DNA from: Mucilaginibacter rubeus
GTDB taxonomy: Bacteria; Bacteroidota; Bacteroidia; Sphingobacteriales; Sphingobacteriaceae
Length of the DNA: 64,000 bases
Direction: 5' to 3'
Assembly: GCF_003286415.2 (NCBI RefSeq)
Contig: NZ_CP043450.1
Location: forward strand, 6,076,001-6,140,000
The notes below the pieces were generated by a model. That model was not told the DNA's origin, did no database searches, and was given only the letters and a program-made list of their open reading frames with translations. Positions 33,327 to 41,475 of the stretch are shown here, piece by piece. The first letter of the stretch is position 1. Every line of letters starts with the position of its first letter. A program made the position numbers and the translations under genes.

Positions 33327-34478
33327 TTACCTCGCAAGTCTTATGCCAGTAAACTGCCAGCGTAAATTTGTCTGAAAAAAATTGCGATAAGTTGCACGGC
33401 TATGACCCGGAGGCGTAACTTCCGACGCGCCGCGCAGCACTTTCTGGTTAACCATAAATTTACCATTATATTCGCCTATTGCACCCGGCGCCTTGGCAAA
33501 ACCCGGGTAAGGCAGGTACGAGCTCTCTGTCCATTCCCAACGGCGCCCCCAATTAAACTTTCCGGATGCGGCTTCCCACTCAAATTCCGTAGGCAATCTT
33601 AAACCTTTCCATGAGGCGTAAGCATAAGCTTCAAAATAACTGATATGTGTAACAGCACCTTTTAAATGCAAAGGCTCTAAACCACGATAAGTGTAGCTAT
33701 ACCATTTGTTATCTATCAAATGCCAGTACAATGGCGCTTCAACCTTATTGGTTTTAACCCAATCCCAGCCTTCGGCATGCCAGTGACGAAAATCATGATA
33801 ACCGCCACTGTTGATAAACTCCAGGTACTCGGCATTGGTTACCAGCTTCGGGCTTATTTCGTACTGGTTAAGATATACTTTATGCCGATTTAATTCATTA
33901 TCAAAGCAAAAGCCTACTCCGGTAAAACCAATTTCGTAAATACCTTCATCTATGCTAATAAAAGCGTCACTTTCCCCCTCATCAATATGAGGCGTAGCAT
34001 AACTTTTACTATAAGCCGGGAATAAAGGGTTATGTCCTAAAATAAACTTAATATCGGTCATTAAAAGTTCCTGATGCTGCTCCTCGTGATTAAAGCCGAG
34101 GATGAGCAATTCTTTAACATCGCCGCTTATATCGCCGCATAAAAAGCTTTCCATAGCCTCGTCAACGTATTTACGATAACTGTAAATTTCAACCACCGTA
34201 GGGCGGCTCAAGTTGCCACGATCGGTACGGATCACCCGTGTACCAACAGTTTCATAATAGCTGTTGAAAACATAATTATAATCGGGATTATACTCCTGGT
34301 AGCCCATAAAGTACGGCTTAAGAATAAAGGTTTCAAAAAACCAGGTGACATGACCAATATGCCATTTAGGCGGACTAACATCAACCACGGGTTGTACTAC
34401 ATAGTCTTCCGTTTGCAAGTAGGAGCAAATTTTTTCTGTACGCTGGCGTACTTCTTTATACCGGGTAATTAAATCCAT
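33327..34478 (-). CDS. egtB: Ergothioneine sulfoxide synthase EgtB-like non-heme iron enzyme
   Basis: 383 residues. DinB-like N-terminal helical domain carries the iron ligands in KWHIGHVTWFFE (His40/43 region) and HEEQHQE (His131, His135). The FGE/sulfatase-modifying-factor domain (about 170-383) ends YRNFFQTNLRWQFTGIRLAR. EgtB joins hercynine and a sulfur donor with O2. There is no gene for the gamma-glutamylcysteine ligase EgtA or amidase EgtC nearby and the chain is shorter than the ~430-residue mycobacterial enzyme, so cysteine may be the direct donor; this is inference. It is not an OvoA, because no methyltransferase domain is fused. No EgtE lyase is in the window. Confidence 0.9.
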   Translation of the reverse strand: MDLITRYKEVRQRTEKICSYLQTEDYVVQPVVDVSPPKWHIGHVTWFFETFILKPYFMGYQEYNPDYNYVFNSYYETVGTRVIRTDRGNLSRPTVVEIYSYRKYVDEAMESFLCGDISGDVKELLILGFNHEEQHQELLMTDIKFILGHNPLFPAYSKSYATPHIDEGESDAFISIDEGIYEIGFTGVGFCFDNELNRHKVYLNQYEISPKLVTNAEYLEFINSGGYHDFRHWHAEGWDWVKTNKVEAPLYWHLIDNKWYSYTYRGLEPLHLKGAVTHISYFEAYAYASWKGLRLPTEFEWEAASGKFNWGRRWEWTESSYLPYPGFAKAPGAIGEYNGKFMVNQKVLRGASEVTPPGHSRATYRNFFQTNLRWQFTGIRLAR

Positions 34479-34483
34479 CTAAG

Positions 34484-36055
34484 TTATTTCTTATCCAAAA
34501 ACCGCTTTAAGTTTGAAATTGTTTTAATACCCAATTGCTTGGCCTGCTGCTGCCTCATCATTAAAGCATAAGCATTATTAAAACCTATTGGTTTAAGCCA
34601 TTTAATTTGATACTTACTTTCAAACTGGCGTTGTACATAGTTGTATGTGCTATCCCTGTTTTCCGTTACCTCGTTAACTGTTTTTGGCGATGCCTGCAAA
34701 ATAGCCAGCAAACCAGTCCCGGTATATTCAGGATAAAAATCTATCTGGTTATTGGTTAGCGCGTCAAAACATATTTTAGTGCCACCGAGGCCTGTTTTTG
34801 TTGATACATCATGATCGGTATATCCCTTTATCAGCATGCTGTATATGTTGGCCAGGATGTATTGCTCACCAAATATCTTTGAGCCTATGCGCACTACGCC
34901 ATCGCTCCCACCACGCTCTGCTCGCCATAATTTACTGGCAACCAAAAAATCCTTAGCCACCTTTTCCGGACTTTGGTGAAGATAGTCGGTGCGGTAGTTT
35001 AAAACCGTCATAACTGAATCATTTATTTTGCCTGCGAGCAGGTTCAATGTCGGCTCAAGGTCAGGAAATTTTTTCAGGACATCATCACGCACTATGGGCG
35101 CTGCGTAATATGGCGGAAAAATATGCTTATCATCGTCCAGCACAACTAAATCATAAGCTTTTAACCTGCCATCGGTTGAGTAACCACTAATCACGTCCAG
35201 GTGTTTTTCAAACGCGGCTTTGTACATCACCGCATCGCTGATGACTATGGTATGGATCTTTAAACCGTACTTACTCCTGAGGCCCAGATCACCATCCTGC
35301 CGCCCCATAAACTCGGGCGTAAAACCCGCGGTAAGCTTTCCTTCTGATTTGGCGGGGACTATATAAAACAGACACAACAATATCAGTAATACCGGAAACA
35401 CATATACAACACGTTTCAGTTTTTTAAAGCTGATCTTCTGCACCATCGACAACAACAAATCAAATATAATGGCAAGCAGCGCCGAAGGAATGGCGCCCGC
35501 CAATATCATATTGGTATTATTAAGCGAAATACCGCCGAAAATGAACTCGCCCAAGCCACCAGCAGCAATAAGCGAGGCCAGCGTAGCAACCCCCACATTA
35601 ATGACCGTAGCGGTGCGGATACCTGCAAATATTATGGGCATAGCCAAGGGCAATTCTACCTTAAACAAGATCTGCCATTTGCTCATGCCCATAGCAACTG
35701 CCGCTTCCTTAACCGCAGTATCAACTCCTAAAATACCCGTGTATGTATTACGGATTATCGGCAATAAAGCGTATAGCAGTAAGGCGACGATAGCAGGCTT
35801 GGGGCCGATGCCCAGTAACGGGATCATAAAACCAAGCAGTGCTATGCTGGGAATAGTTTGCAATACCCCGGCAATACCTAATACTAATCCCGAAAGTTGT
35901 TTTTTCCGAACAATGAAGATACCCAGAGGCAAACCAACCAATACGGCTATGCAAAGCGAAATAAAGGTAAGCCCGATATGCTGCAGGGTTTGCTCCTGTA
36001 GCTTGCCCGACTGCTGCTGCATAAACTGCCATAACGTTTGCTGCTGCTCATTCAT
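34484..36055 (-). CDS. egtU: ABC permease fused to a circularly permuted OpuAC/EgtU-type binding domain
   Basis: 523 residues. Permease domain (about 22-210) has the BPD_transp motif EAAVAMGMSKWQILFKVELPLAMP. An extra TM helix (about 215-234) leads to an extracytoplasmic binding domain (239-523). In the usual order of this domain the segment GSKxFxEQ...YPEYTGT precedes DPEF.. GYSTD...PPYYAAP. Here AGFTPEFMGRQDG, GYSTDGRLKAYDLVVLDD and HIFPPYYAAP (239-372) come first, and IGSKIFGEQYILANIY, FYPEYTGTG and KPIGFNNAYAL (387-523) come last. The fusion and the egt neighbours point to an ergothioneine importer like EgtU; glycine betaine or choline remain possible. It overlaps the ATPase gene by 8 bases. 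Confidence 0.85.
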   Translation of the reverse strand: MNEQQQTLWQFMQQQSGKLQEQTLQHIGLTFISLCIAVLVGLPLGIFIVRKKQLSGLVLGIAGVLQTIPSIALLGFMIPLLGIGPKPAIVALLLYALLPIIRNTYTGILGVDTAVKEAAVAMGMSKWQILFKVELPLAMPIIFAGIRTATVINVGVATLASLIAAGGLGEFIFGGISLNNTNMILAGAIPSALLAIIFDLLLSMVQKISFKKLKRVVYVFPVLLILLCLFYIVPAKSEGKLTAGFTPEFMGRQDGDLGLRSKYGLKIHTIVISDAVMYKAAFEKHLDVISGYSTDGRLKAYDLVVLDDDKHIFPPYYAAPIVRDDVLKKFPDLEPTLNLLAGKINDSVMTVLNYRTDYLHQSPEKVAKDFLVASKLWRAERGGSDGVVRIGSKIFGEQYILANIYSMLIKGYTDHDVSTKTGLGGTKICFDALTNNQIDFYPEYTGTGLLAILQASPKTVNEVTENRDSTYNYVQRQFESKYQIKWLKPIGFNNAYALMMRQQQAKQLGIKTISNLKRFLDKK

Positions 36056-37010
36056 GGGCCTGGTGATTTTTATAGTGATAAAAAGCCGACATTAGCTGCT
36101 CAAAACTTACAGTTTTTGACTCATTTTGATCCTTGCTGATGTTAACAGTTTCGCCGTTATTAAACTTAAAGCTTTCAAGTGTTTCCCAAAGGTTACTACC
36201 TGCATTAAATGATGATGCTTTTGCTTCTTTATTCAGTTCAGGCAGCAGCTCCCATAGGTCGGTCAGTTTAATGGCTTTAAACTCCAATTGCAGGCGCTGA
36301 TGTTTCAGAAAATCTTTTACAAAATCATTAACCGGGTTAAACAGTAATTGAGCAGGTGTACCCGACTGGATAATTTTACCCTTATCCATCAGGCAAATCC
36401 TATCGCCCAGTTCAAAAGCCTCCTGTACATCATGCGTTACCATGATGATGGTTTTACGCTTCAACTCGTCAAGCGCTTTAAACTCGGCATGAATTTTTGA
36501 GCGGGTAACATTATCCAGCGCCCCGAAAGGCTCATCCATCAGCAACACCGGCGGATCGGATACCAATGCCCTTGCCAGGCCGATACGCTGCTGCTGACCA
36601 CCGCTTAGTTCATTTGGATAAACATCTAAATATGATGCATCAAGATGAAGCTTCTCCATCAGTTCGGCTGTGCGCTTTTCTGTTTTCTGCTTATCCCATT
36701 TTAACAGGTTGGGTACAACTGCAATGTTCTGAGCAACCGTATAATGAGGGAACAAGCCATTATTTTGCAGCACATAGCCAATTCCACGGCGCAGGGCCTC
36801 GGGTGGCTGCTCCATGATATTTTTACCATCGATATAAATAGTGCCGCTTGTTGGCTCAATAAGCCGGTTGATCATTTTCAGCGTGGTGGTTTTGCCGCAG
36901 CCGCTTGTACCTAACAGGATCAGGTTTTCCTGATCTGCCACATCAAACGATACGCCGTCAACCGCTTTAACCCCGCCAAAATGTTTACTTACATTGTCAA
37001 CTTTTATCAT
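36048..37010 (-). CDS. egtV: ABC transporter ATPase of the OpuA/EgtV type
   Basis: 320 residues from ATG 37010 (the frame is open to 37088 but starts there within the preceding gene). Walker A GTSGCGKTT, Q loop, signature LSGGQQQRIGLARAL, Walker B VLLMDEPFGALD and H loop MVTHD are intact. The C-terminal ~90 residues are diverged and do not show recognisable CBS domains. It energises the permease encoded by the overlapping downstream gene. Placement between a disulfide reductase and egtB/egtD supports a role in ergothioneine uptake. Confidence 0.88.
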   Translation of the reverse strand: MIKVDNVSKHFGGVKAVDGVSFDVADQENLILLGTSGCGKTTTLKMINRLIEPTSGTIYIDGKNIMEQPPEALRRGIGYVLQNNGLFPHYTVAQNIAVVPNLLKWDKQKTEKRTAELMEKLHLDASYLDVYPNELSGGQQQRIGLARALVSDPPVLLMDEPFGALDNVTRSKIHAEFKALDELKRKTIIMVTHDVQEAFELGDRICLMDKGKIIQSGTPAQLLFNPVNDFVKDFLKHQRLQLEFKAIKLTDLWELLPELNKEAKASSFNAGSNLWETLESFKFNNGETVNISKDQNESKTVSFEQLMSAFYHYKNHQAHE

Positions 37011-37021
37011 GCGCGTTGGTT

Positions 37022-38407
37022 TTAGTCGCCAAGGGTCATGAACAGGTTGTTCAGCGATTCGGAATATAGCGGATGGGCAAAAACACAATAACGGATCCTG
37101 TCATAAGTAATACCACCCTCCATGGCCATTTGCAGCACGGTCATGATCTCGCCGCCTTCAGGGCCAAGTACGGTTGCACCTAATATTTTCTTTGTATCCG
37201 GATCGACAATAGCTTTCATAAAGCCTCGAGTATCGCCGGTTTCAATGGCACGGGCTACATGGGCCATGGGCAGCTTGGCAACTTTATATTTGATGCCCAG
37301 TTTTTTGGCCTCAGTTTCATCGATCCCAATACGGCCCAACTGCGGATCGGTAAACATACAGTAAGGCACCGGGCGATCTTTTATGGTATAATCGGTACCT
37401 TCAAAAAGGTTACGGTAAACAATAGTGTAATCGTTATAGGAAATATGTGTAAATGCAGGACCGCCCTTGGCATCACCAAGCGCATAAACACCAGTAGCGG
37501 TAGTTTCCAGCGTATCGTTCACTTTAATATTGCCATGCTCATCAGTCTCGATCCCGGCGGCGGGCAAATTTAAAGCCTCCGTTTGCGGTTTGCGGCCTAT
37601 AGCTACCAATACATGGGTACACTTGATCTTATGCTCCTCTCCTTTTCGCGAAGTGGTCACTGTTATTTTGCCGCCCGTTTTTTGTTTAAACTTAATAGCC
37701 TGCGTATTGCAATGGATACTAATAGATTCCAATTCGAGGATCTTCTGCATCTCTTCTGAAATATCCAGATCCTCGTGTGATACTATCCGCTCAGACTTTT
37801 CCAGGATAGTAACCTTACTGCCAAAGCGGCGAAACATCTGCCCAAACTCCAGGCCGATATAATTTCCACCAAGTACCAGCAGGTGTTCCGGCACCTCTTC
37901 CAGATCAAGTATAGTGGTTGAATTAAGGTATTGAATCTCGTTCAGACCTTCAATCTCGGGGATTAAAGGCAATGCGCCGGGATTTAAAAAGACAAGATCA
38001 GCAGTAAACGTTTGGATCTTGCCGCTGTTAAGCTTTACCTCCACTGTTTTCTCGCCTGTGAAAACAGCCTCACCAAATACCACATCAAGGTTTTGTGTTT
38101 TTTCGGCAGCTTTAAGTCCACCATTACGTGAGCGCAGTACAATTTCATCCTTGCGCTTTTTTATGGCAGCCAGATCAACCGAAAACTTTTTTACAGGCAC
38201 ACCCAGTTCATGACTTTTACCAGCCATATAAGCCGCCTTTGCCGAAGCAATCATGGTTTTAGTGGGTGTACAGCCATCATTAACGCAGGTACCGCCATAA
38301 AATCGCTTCTCAATTATAACAGTCTTTTTCCCGGCCTTAGCCAGTCTTTTGGCTAAAGGGGCACCGGCCTGACCGGCGCCTATAACGATGGCATCGTATG
38401 TTTTCAT
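37022..38407 (-). CDS. MerA-like FAD-dependent pyridine nucleotide-disulfide oxidoreductase
   Basis: 461 residues. FAD motif IGAGQAGAPLAKRLAKAG; redox-active disulfide in YGGTCVNDGCTPTKT (Cys-x4-Cys); NAD(P) domain LLVLGGNYIGLEFGQMF; second FAD motif TGVYALGDAKGG; C-terminal dimerisation domain ending AHPLYSESLNN. It has the active site of glutathione reductase/mercuric reductase relatives but lacks the HMA domain and C-terminal Cys pair of mercuric reductase. Within the egt operon (11 bases before egtV, 6 bases after DUF427) it could reduce oxidised ergothioneine (disulfide) or another low-molecular-weight disulfide; this is inference. Confidence 0.88.
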   Translation of the reverse strand: MKTYDAIVIGAGQAGAPLAKRLAKAGKKTVIIEKRFYGGTCVNDGCTPTKTMIASAKAAYMAGKSHELGVPVKKFSVDLAAIKKRKDEIVLRSRNGGLKAAEKTQNLDVVFGEAVFTGEKTVEVKLNSGKIQTFTADLVFLNPGALPLIPEIEGLNEIQYLNSTTILDLEEVPEHLLVLGGNYIGLEFGQMFRRFGSKVTILEKSERIVSHEDLDISEEMQKILELESISIHCNTQAIKFKQKTGGKITVTTSRKGEEHKIKCTHVLVAIGRKPQTEALNLPAAGIETDEHGNIKVNDTLETTATGVYALGDAKGGPAFTHISYNDYTIVYRNLFEGTDYTIKDRPVPYCMFTDPQLGRIGIDETEAKKLGIKYKVAKLPMAHVARAIETGDTRGFMKAIVDPDTKKILGATVLGPEGGEIMTVLQMAMEGGITYDRIRYCVFAHPLYSESLNNLFMTLGD

Positions 38408-38413
38408 AGTTTC

Positions 38414-38695
38414 TTATTCAGTAATTTTTACACCTTTCCAAAACGCCACATAGTTGGTAATGTTTTTAGCGGCCTCCTTGGGCTCAGGATAATACCATGC
38501 GGCATCCTGGTTTTCCTTACCATCAACGTCGAGGGTATAATATGATGCCTTGCCTTTCCACGGGCAAGTGGTGTGTATATCGGTTTCTTTAAGATACTCG
38601 GCCTTAACGCTTTCTTTAGGGAAGTAATGATTATTTTCAACAACAATAGTGTCATTGCTTTCGGCAATGACCTGGTTATTCCAGATAGCTTTCAT
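38414..38695 (-). CDS. DUF427 family protein
   Basis: 93 residues, complete DUF427 domain: MKAIWNNQVIAES, NHYFPKESV, then TTCPWKGKASYYTL and AAWYYPEPKEAAKNITNYVAFW. Function of the family is unknown; it forms a small beta-barrel-like cytoplasmic protein. It is the first gene of the egt operon, six bases ahead of the flavoprotein gene. The close spacing suggests translational coupling and perhaps a joint redox task. Confidence 0.9.
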   Translation of the reverse strand: MKAIWNNQVIAESNDTIVVENNHYFPKESVKAEYLKETDIHTTCPWKGKASYYTLDVDGKENQDAAWYYPEPKEAAKNITNYVAFWKGVKITE

Positions 38696-38718
38696 AAAAA
38701 GATGATTGATTTATGGAA

Positions 38719-38750
38719 TAAAGATAGCCTTAACCCAACAAAGATTGCAA
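38719..38750 (-). promoter_or_regulatory. Promoter of the egt operon
   Basis: On the minus strand TTG (38748-38750), 21 bases, TATCTTTA (38719-38726). The expected start is about 38712, giving a ~17-base leader before the DUF427 ATG at 38695. Confidence 0.55.
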
Positions 38751-38824
38751 GCCCCATCCCCAAATTTTATTTTATCACGCTGACAAACAGACACTTTCAT
38801 GAAATATTAAACTTTTTTTTACTA

Positions 38825-38859
38825 TTTGTTTTAATTTTATCACTTAAACTCTATCTTTG
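38825..38859 (+). promoter_or_regulatory. Promoter of the tRNA-Glu genes
   Basis: TTTG (38825-38828), 23 bases, TATCTTTG (38852-38859), perfect -7 consensus, 33 bases before the first tRNA. Confidence 0.6.
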
Positions 38860-38891
38860 CAATCCCAAATCAAGGGAAACAAAATAAAAAA

Positions 38892-38966
38892 GGCCCGTTC
38901 GTCTAGGGGTTAGGACAGGAGATTTTCATTCTTCAAACAGGGGTTCGATTCCCCTACGGGCTACCA
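38892..38966 (+). tRNA. tRNA-Glu (anticodon TTC), copy 1
   Basis: Cloverleaf GGCCCGT acceptor, D arm GTCTAGGGGTTAGGAC, anticodon loop TTTTCAT (anticodon TTC), T arm GGGGTTCGATTCCCC, discriminator A. CCA is encoded at 38964-38966. A weak hairpin with T-run follows (38978-39003). Confidence 0.95.
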
Positions 38967-39075
38967 AGACACAAACCTCAAGTCGAAAGATCTGGGGTTT
39001 TTTAATACCTTAATCGTTCGTATAGTTGCGATTAAGCATTTACACCATCCCAGCCATGGGAAATAAAATAAGAAT

Positions 39076-39147
39076 GGCCCGTTCGTCTAGGGGTTAGGAC
39101 AGGAGATTTTCATTCTTCAAACAGGGGTTCGATTCCCCTACGGGCTA
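39076..39147 (+). tRNA. tRNA-Glu (anticodon TTC), copy 2
   Basis: Identical to copy 1 through the discriminator base, but the genome continues CGA, so CCA is not encoded. It must be added after transcription. Confidence 0.95.
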
Positions 39148-39150
39148 CGA

Positions 39151-39183
39151 AGCCGCTTTACGAAAGTAGAGCGGCTTTTTTTG
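39151..39183 (+). terminator. Intrinsic terminator after the tRNA-Glu pair
   Basis: The stem AGCCGCTTTAC / GTAGAGCGGCT (one mismatch, loop GAAA) is followed by TTTTTTT. Confidence 0.85.
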
Positions 39184-39295
39184 TTGTCTGTGCTTTGCGG
39201 AAGTTAAAAACTTCAGATATTTTTAGTGGAAATTGAGAGTTTCGGCTAATTGAGTCATGCTCACTAATATTTAGTCATCCAATAATGACAACAAT

Positions 39296-39751
39296 TTGGA
39301 GAAATTACTAACCATTTTTATTTTCCTGAGTTTTTCAACATCCAGTCTTTATTCTCAGAATAAAACAATTAAAGGACGGCTAATTGATGATGATTTGGAA
39401 ACTTTACCATACGTATCAATCTTGATTAATGACACAGTTAAGGTTGGCAAAACAGATTTAAATGGTTTTTTCCATATAGATATTCCTATTTCCGTGGAAA
39501 AAATAACATTTAGCACTGTTGGAATAGAGCCCGCAACTATAAAGCTTGCGGATAAATGCAATGAAGTAGAGGTTGTAATGATGCTAAGCAGTACTTATGA
39601 TTTTATAACTCTAAAGCGGATAGATAAACTTCGAATGAAAAGATTTAAGAAAGTATCGGAATTACATAAAAGGGCATTCGAGAAAGGAATATTTAAAACG
39701 GATAAATCTTGTTATATACAAGAGTTTATGCCTTATTATAAAAGAAAATAA
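39296..39751 (+). CDS. Exported protein with carboxypeptidase-regulatory-like domain
   Basis: 151 residues. TTG start at 39296 is the only start giving the signal peptide (LLTIFIFLSFSTSSLYSQ); no ATG is in frame. Residues about 22-95 form a CarboxypepD_reg-like beta domain (KTIKGRLIDDDLETLPYVSIL, KTDLNGFFHIDIP), the same module found at the N-terminus of TonB receptors. Here it is followed only by a short basic tail instead of a receptor. Function unknown. AT-rich. It may be a remnant or a small stand-alone module. Confidence 0.6.
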   Translation: MEKLLTIFIFLSFSTSSLYSQNKTIKGRLIDDDLETLPYVSILINDTVKVGKTDLNGFFHIDIPISVEKITFSTVGIEPATIKLADKCNEVEVVMMLSSTYDFITLKRIDKLRMKRFKKVSELHKRAFEKGIFKTDKSCYIQEFMPYYKRK

Positions 39752-39825
39752 AAAGTGATGACAGGCATAATAGTTTAGTGTAACGGGCCATTAACCACAT
39801 CAAATCCAAACTAACTACTTAAATT

Positions 39826-40185
39826 ATGAGACGAGTTAAAATAACGGTAAGCAATAATACAGGTAAGGTGTTAAGGTTGAAGCCAGAAATGTCAAAGCCC
39901 TTGCATGGAAAATTTGCTATTGATCCTCCATTGACAATTGAGGAATCGGGAAGTTGGACTTGTACTTCCCAGTCCAACGGAGGTCCTGGCCCGAAAGGAA
40001 CTATAACCTATGAAACCGATGGAGGAAAAATCGAGATTGAGTTTTATTATAACCATCCAATAGGCAACGCTCTCAGTACCTACTATATTACCGGCGCTCC
40101 TTCTGGTGTAATAGAATATACGATAAGAGGTGATTTGAAGGCTCTCGATCAGGATATTTCTATTGAGTTGCACCCGATAACATAA
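39826..40185 (+). CDS. Small beta-rich protein, tentatively aegerolysin-like
   Basis: 119 residues, no signal peptide, no membrane helix. Predicted all-beta: RRVKITVSNNTGKVLRLKPE, KFAIDPPLTIEESGSWTCTS, KGTITYETDGGKIEIEFYY, NALSTYYI. Order and spacing of Asn-Asn-Thr, Pro-Pro, Gly-rich turn and Tyr-rich strands recall the aegerolysin / crystal-protein ET79 fold of small lipid-binding proteins, but this is a visual impression. The gene has its own ATG and is alone. Confidence 0.45.
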   Translation: MRRVKITVSNNTGKVLRLKPEMSKPLHGKFAIDPPLTIEESGSWTCTSQSNGGPGPKGTITYETDGGKIEIEFYYNHPIGNALSTYYITGAPSGVIEYTIRGDLKALDQDISIELHPIT

Positions 40186-40333
40186 AATCTCATGGCTGGA
40201 CCATTCAATATGAAGAGGCCGGGAATTAAGGCAAAAACCCAAAATGGAATTGTAATAATCACAACTACAGACGGCAACAAAAATTGATAGCTATTTTCAA
40301 TCTTTTTTTTTAAAGCCAATCCTTTATAAGTAA

Positions 40334-40369
40334 AAAGCCGCTTTTCGTTCGATAGTAAAAAGCGGCTTT
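40334..40369. terminator. Bidirectional terminator between convergent genes
   Basis: The stem AAAGCCGCTTTT / AAAAGCGGCTTT with a ~12-base loop has T-runs readable on both strands; it serves 39826-40185 and 40384-41364. Confidence 0.7.
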
Positions 40370-40383
40370 CTGTTTCCAACATA

Positions 40384-41364
40384 CTATTTCCTCCGAAACA
40401 GCCTGCTGAAAAAACCTTTCTTATCATTAGAAAATCCCCCGGCATTTTCGTCTTGTTTTAAACCTGTTTGCTGTGAATTATTTCCAGGGGGCTGAAACTG
40501 GAAAGGCCTTTCATTGAAAGCCTTATATCTGTAACTCTGTTGAGCAACTTCAAACCCACGTTCAACAGGTAGCGTTCCAATCTTTTTTTGAAATGAGCCA
40601 TCAAACAAATCAAATTGTACCTGATATTCAAGACCCGATAAATTTTCTGACATCGTGTTTTCCATATCAGCCAAATTTTCCGCAGAATCATCAAATATGG
40701 TACCTAAAACCTTCAGCCAATTATCATCAATTTTCATAAAGTAGAATTCAAAAAAATTCGCCTTTTCTACCAATAGTTCATTTTTTGCGATTACGATCCG
40801 ATAAGCTGGATTTTTGCCAAACTCTATATCAAAAGACATCCAAATCGCGGGCAACGTGAAGTTGACAATATCACCCACGATACCTCCCTTAACTCCGGCC
40901 TTGCGGGAGTAAAAATTCCTGGTGAAGGGGTGGAAATGCCAGCCTGAATAATCGGCAGATATTTTTTTTAAAACATCCATGTGCGCAGAGTGATGACCAT
41001 CATTCTCGTATATTTTCTGCCCGTTTTTAACAACAAACCCATTTGACGAACATTTACCGCCAAAACAGTCAACATTTATAAATGCGATTTCTGTATCGGC
41101 AAAACTTTTCGAAAGCTCGATGCTGTAATCTCTTAATTGATTCTCCACTTTATAAATCTTATCCGCCTCGTTGTTGAAATTCTCTTCGGTAAACCGGGTA
41201 AATGGAATTTCTCTCAGATTATCGTTCGTTTGGCAAACAACCCCATGAAATGGCGTGAAAAATTCATGCACATATTGATATCTTAAATTCTTGGTAAGGG
41301 CCTCTATTAAGGCGTCACGATTATTTTCAATTTTAGCAATTAGGTTGTAGGTGATATAGCTCAT
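40384..41364 (-). CDS. Cytoplasmic protein of unknown function with amphipathic C-terminal tail
   Basis: 326 residues, no signal peptide. I do not recognise a family. A region around NVDCFGGKCSSNGFVV and YSGWHFHPFTRNFYSRKAG is distinctive. The C-terminal ~45 residues are low-complexity (Gln/Asn/Pro) and end NDKKGFFSRLFRRK, a basic-aromatic tail that could bind membranes. ATG 41364. It is in an accessory region with other unknown genes of similar codon style (41476-42036, 49254-50183). Confidence 0.65.
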   Translation of the reverse strand: MSYITYNLIAKIENNRDALIEALTKNLRYQYVHEFFTPFHGVVCQTNDNLREIPFTRFTEENFNNEADKIYKVENQLRDYSIELSKSFADTEIAFINVDCFGGKCSSNGFVVKNGQKIYENDGHHSAHMDVLKKISADYSGWHFHPFTRNFYSRKAGVKGGIVGDIVNFTLPAIWMSFDIEFGKNPAYRIVIAKNELLVEKANFFEFYFMKIDDNWLKVLGTIFDDSAENLADMENTMSENLSGLEYQVQFDLFDGSFQKKIGTLPVERGFEVAQQSYRYKAFNERPFQFQPPGNNSQQTGLKQDENAGGFSNDKKGFFSRLFRRK

Positions 41365-41475
41365 AAAATAATTTCTTCAGGAAAAACTCAACCCGATTAA
41401 GTTACACTATTTGCCAGTTTATTATTACACATTTCTATAAATGATAATCCCTGTCATACAAGCATCCCGCAGGGG

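Noticed and set aside
33327..34478. OvoA (ovothiol synthase) instead of EgtB
   Set aside because: No methyltransferase domain is fused, and a separate EgtD with hercynine-type motifs is encoded next to it.
37022..38407. Mercuric reductase of a mer operon
   Set aside because: Lacks the HMA domain and C-terminal Cys pair, and no merR, merT or merP is near.
38892..39147. Attachment site or integrated element at the tRNA-Glu genes
   Set aside because: No integrase, phage or conjugation genes on either side; the repeat is simply a second complete tRNA.
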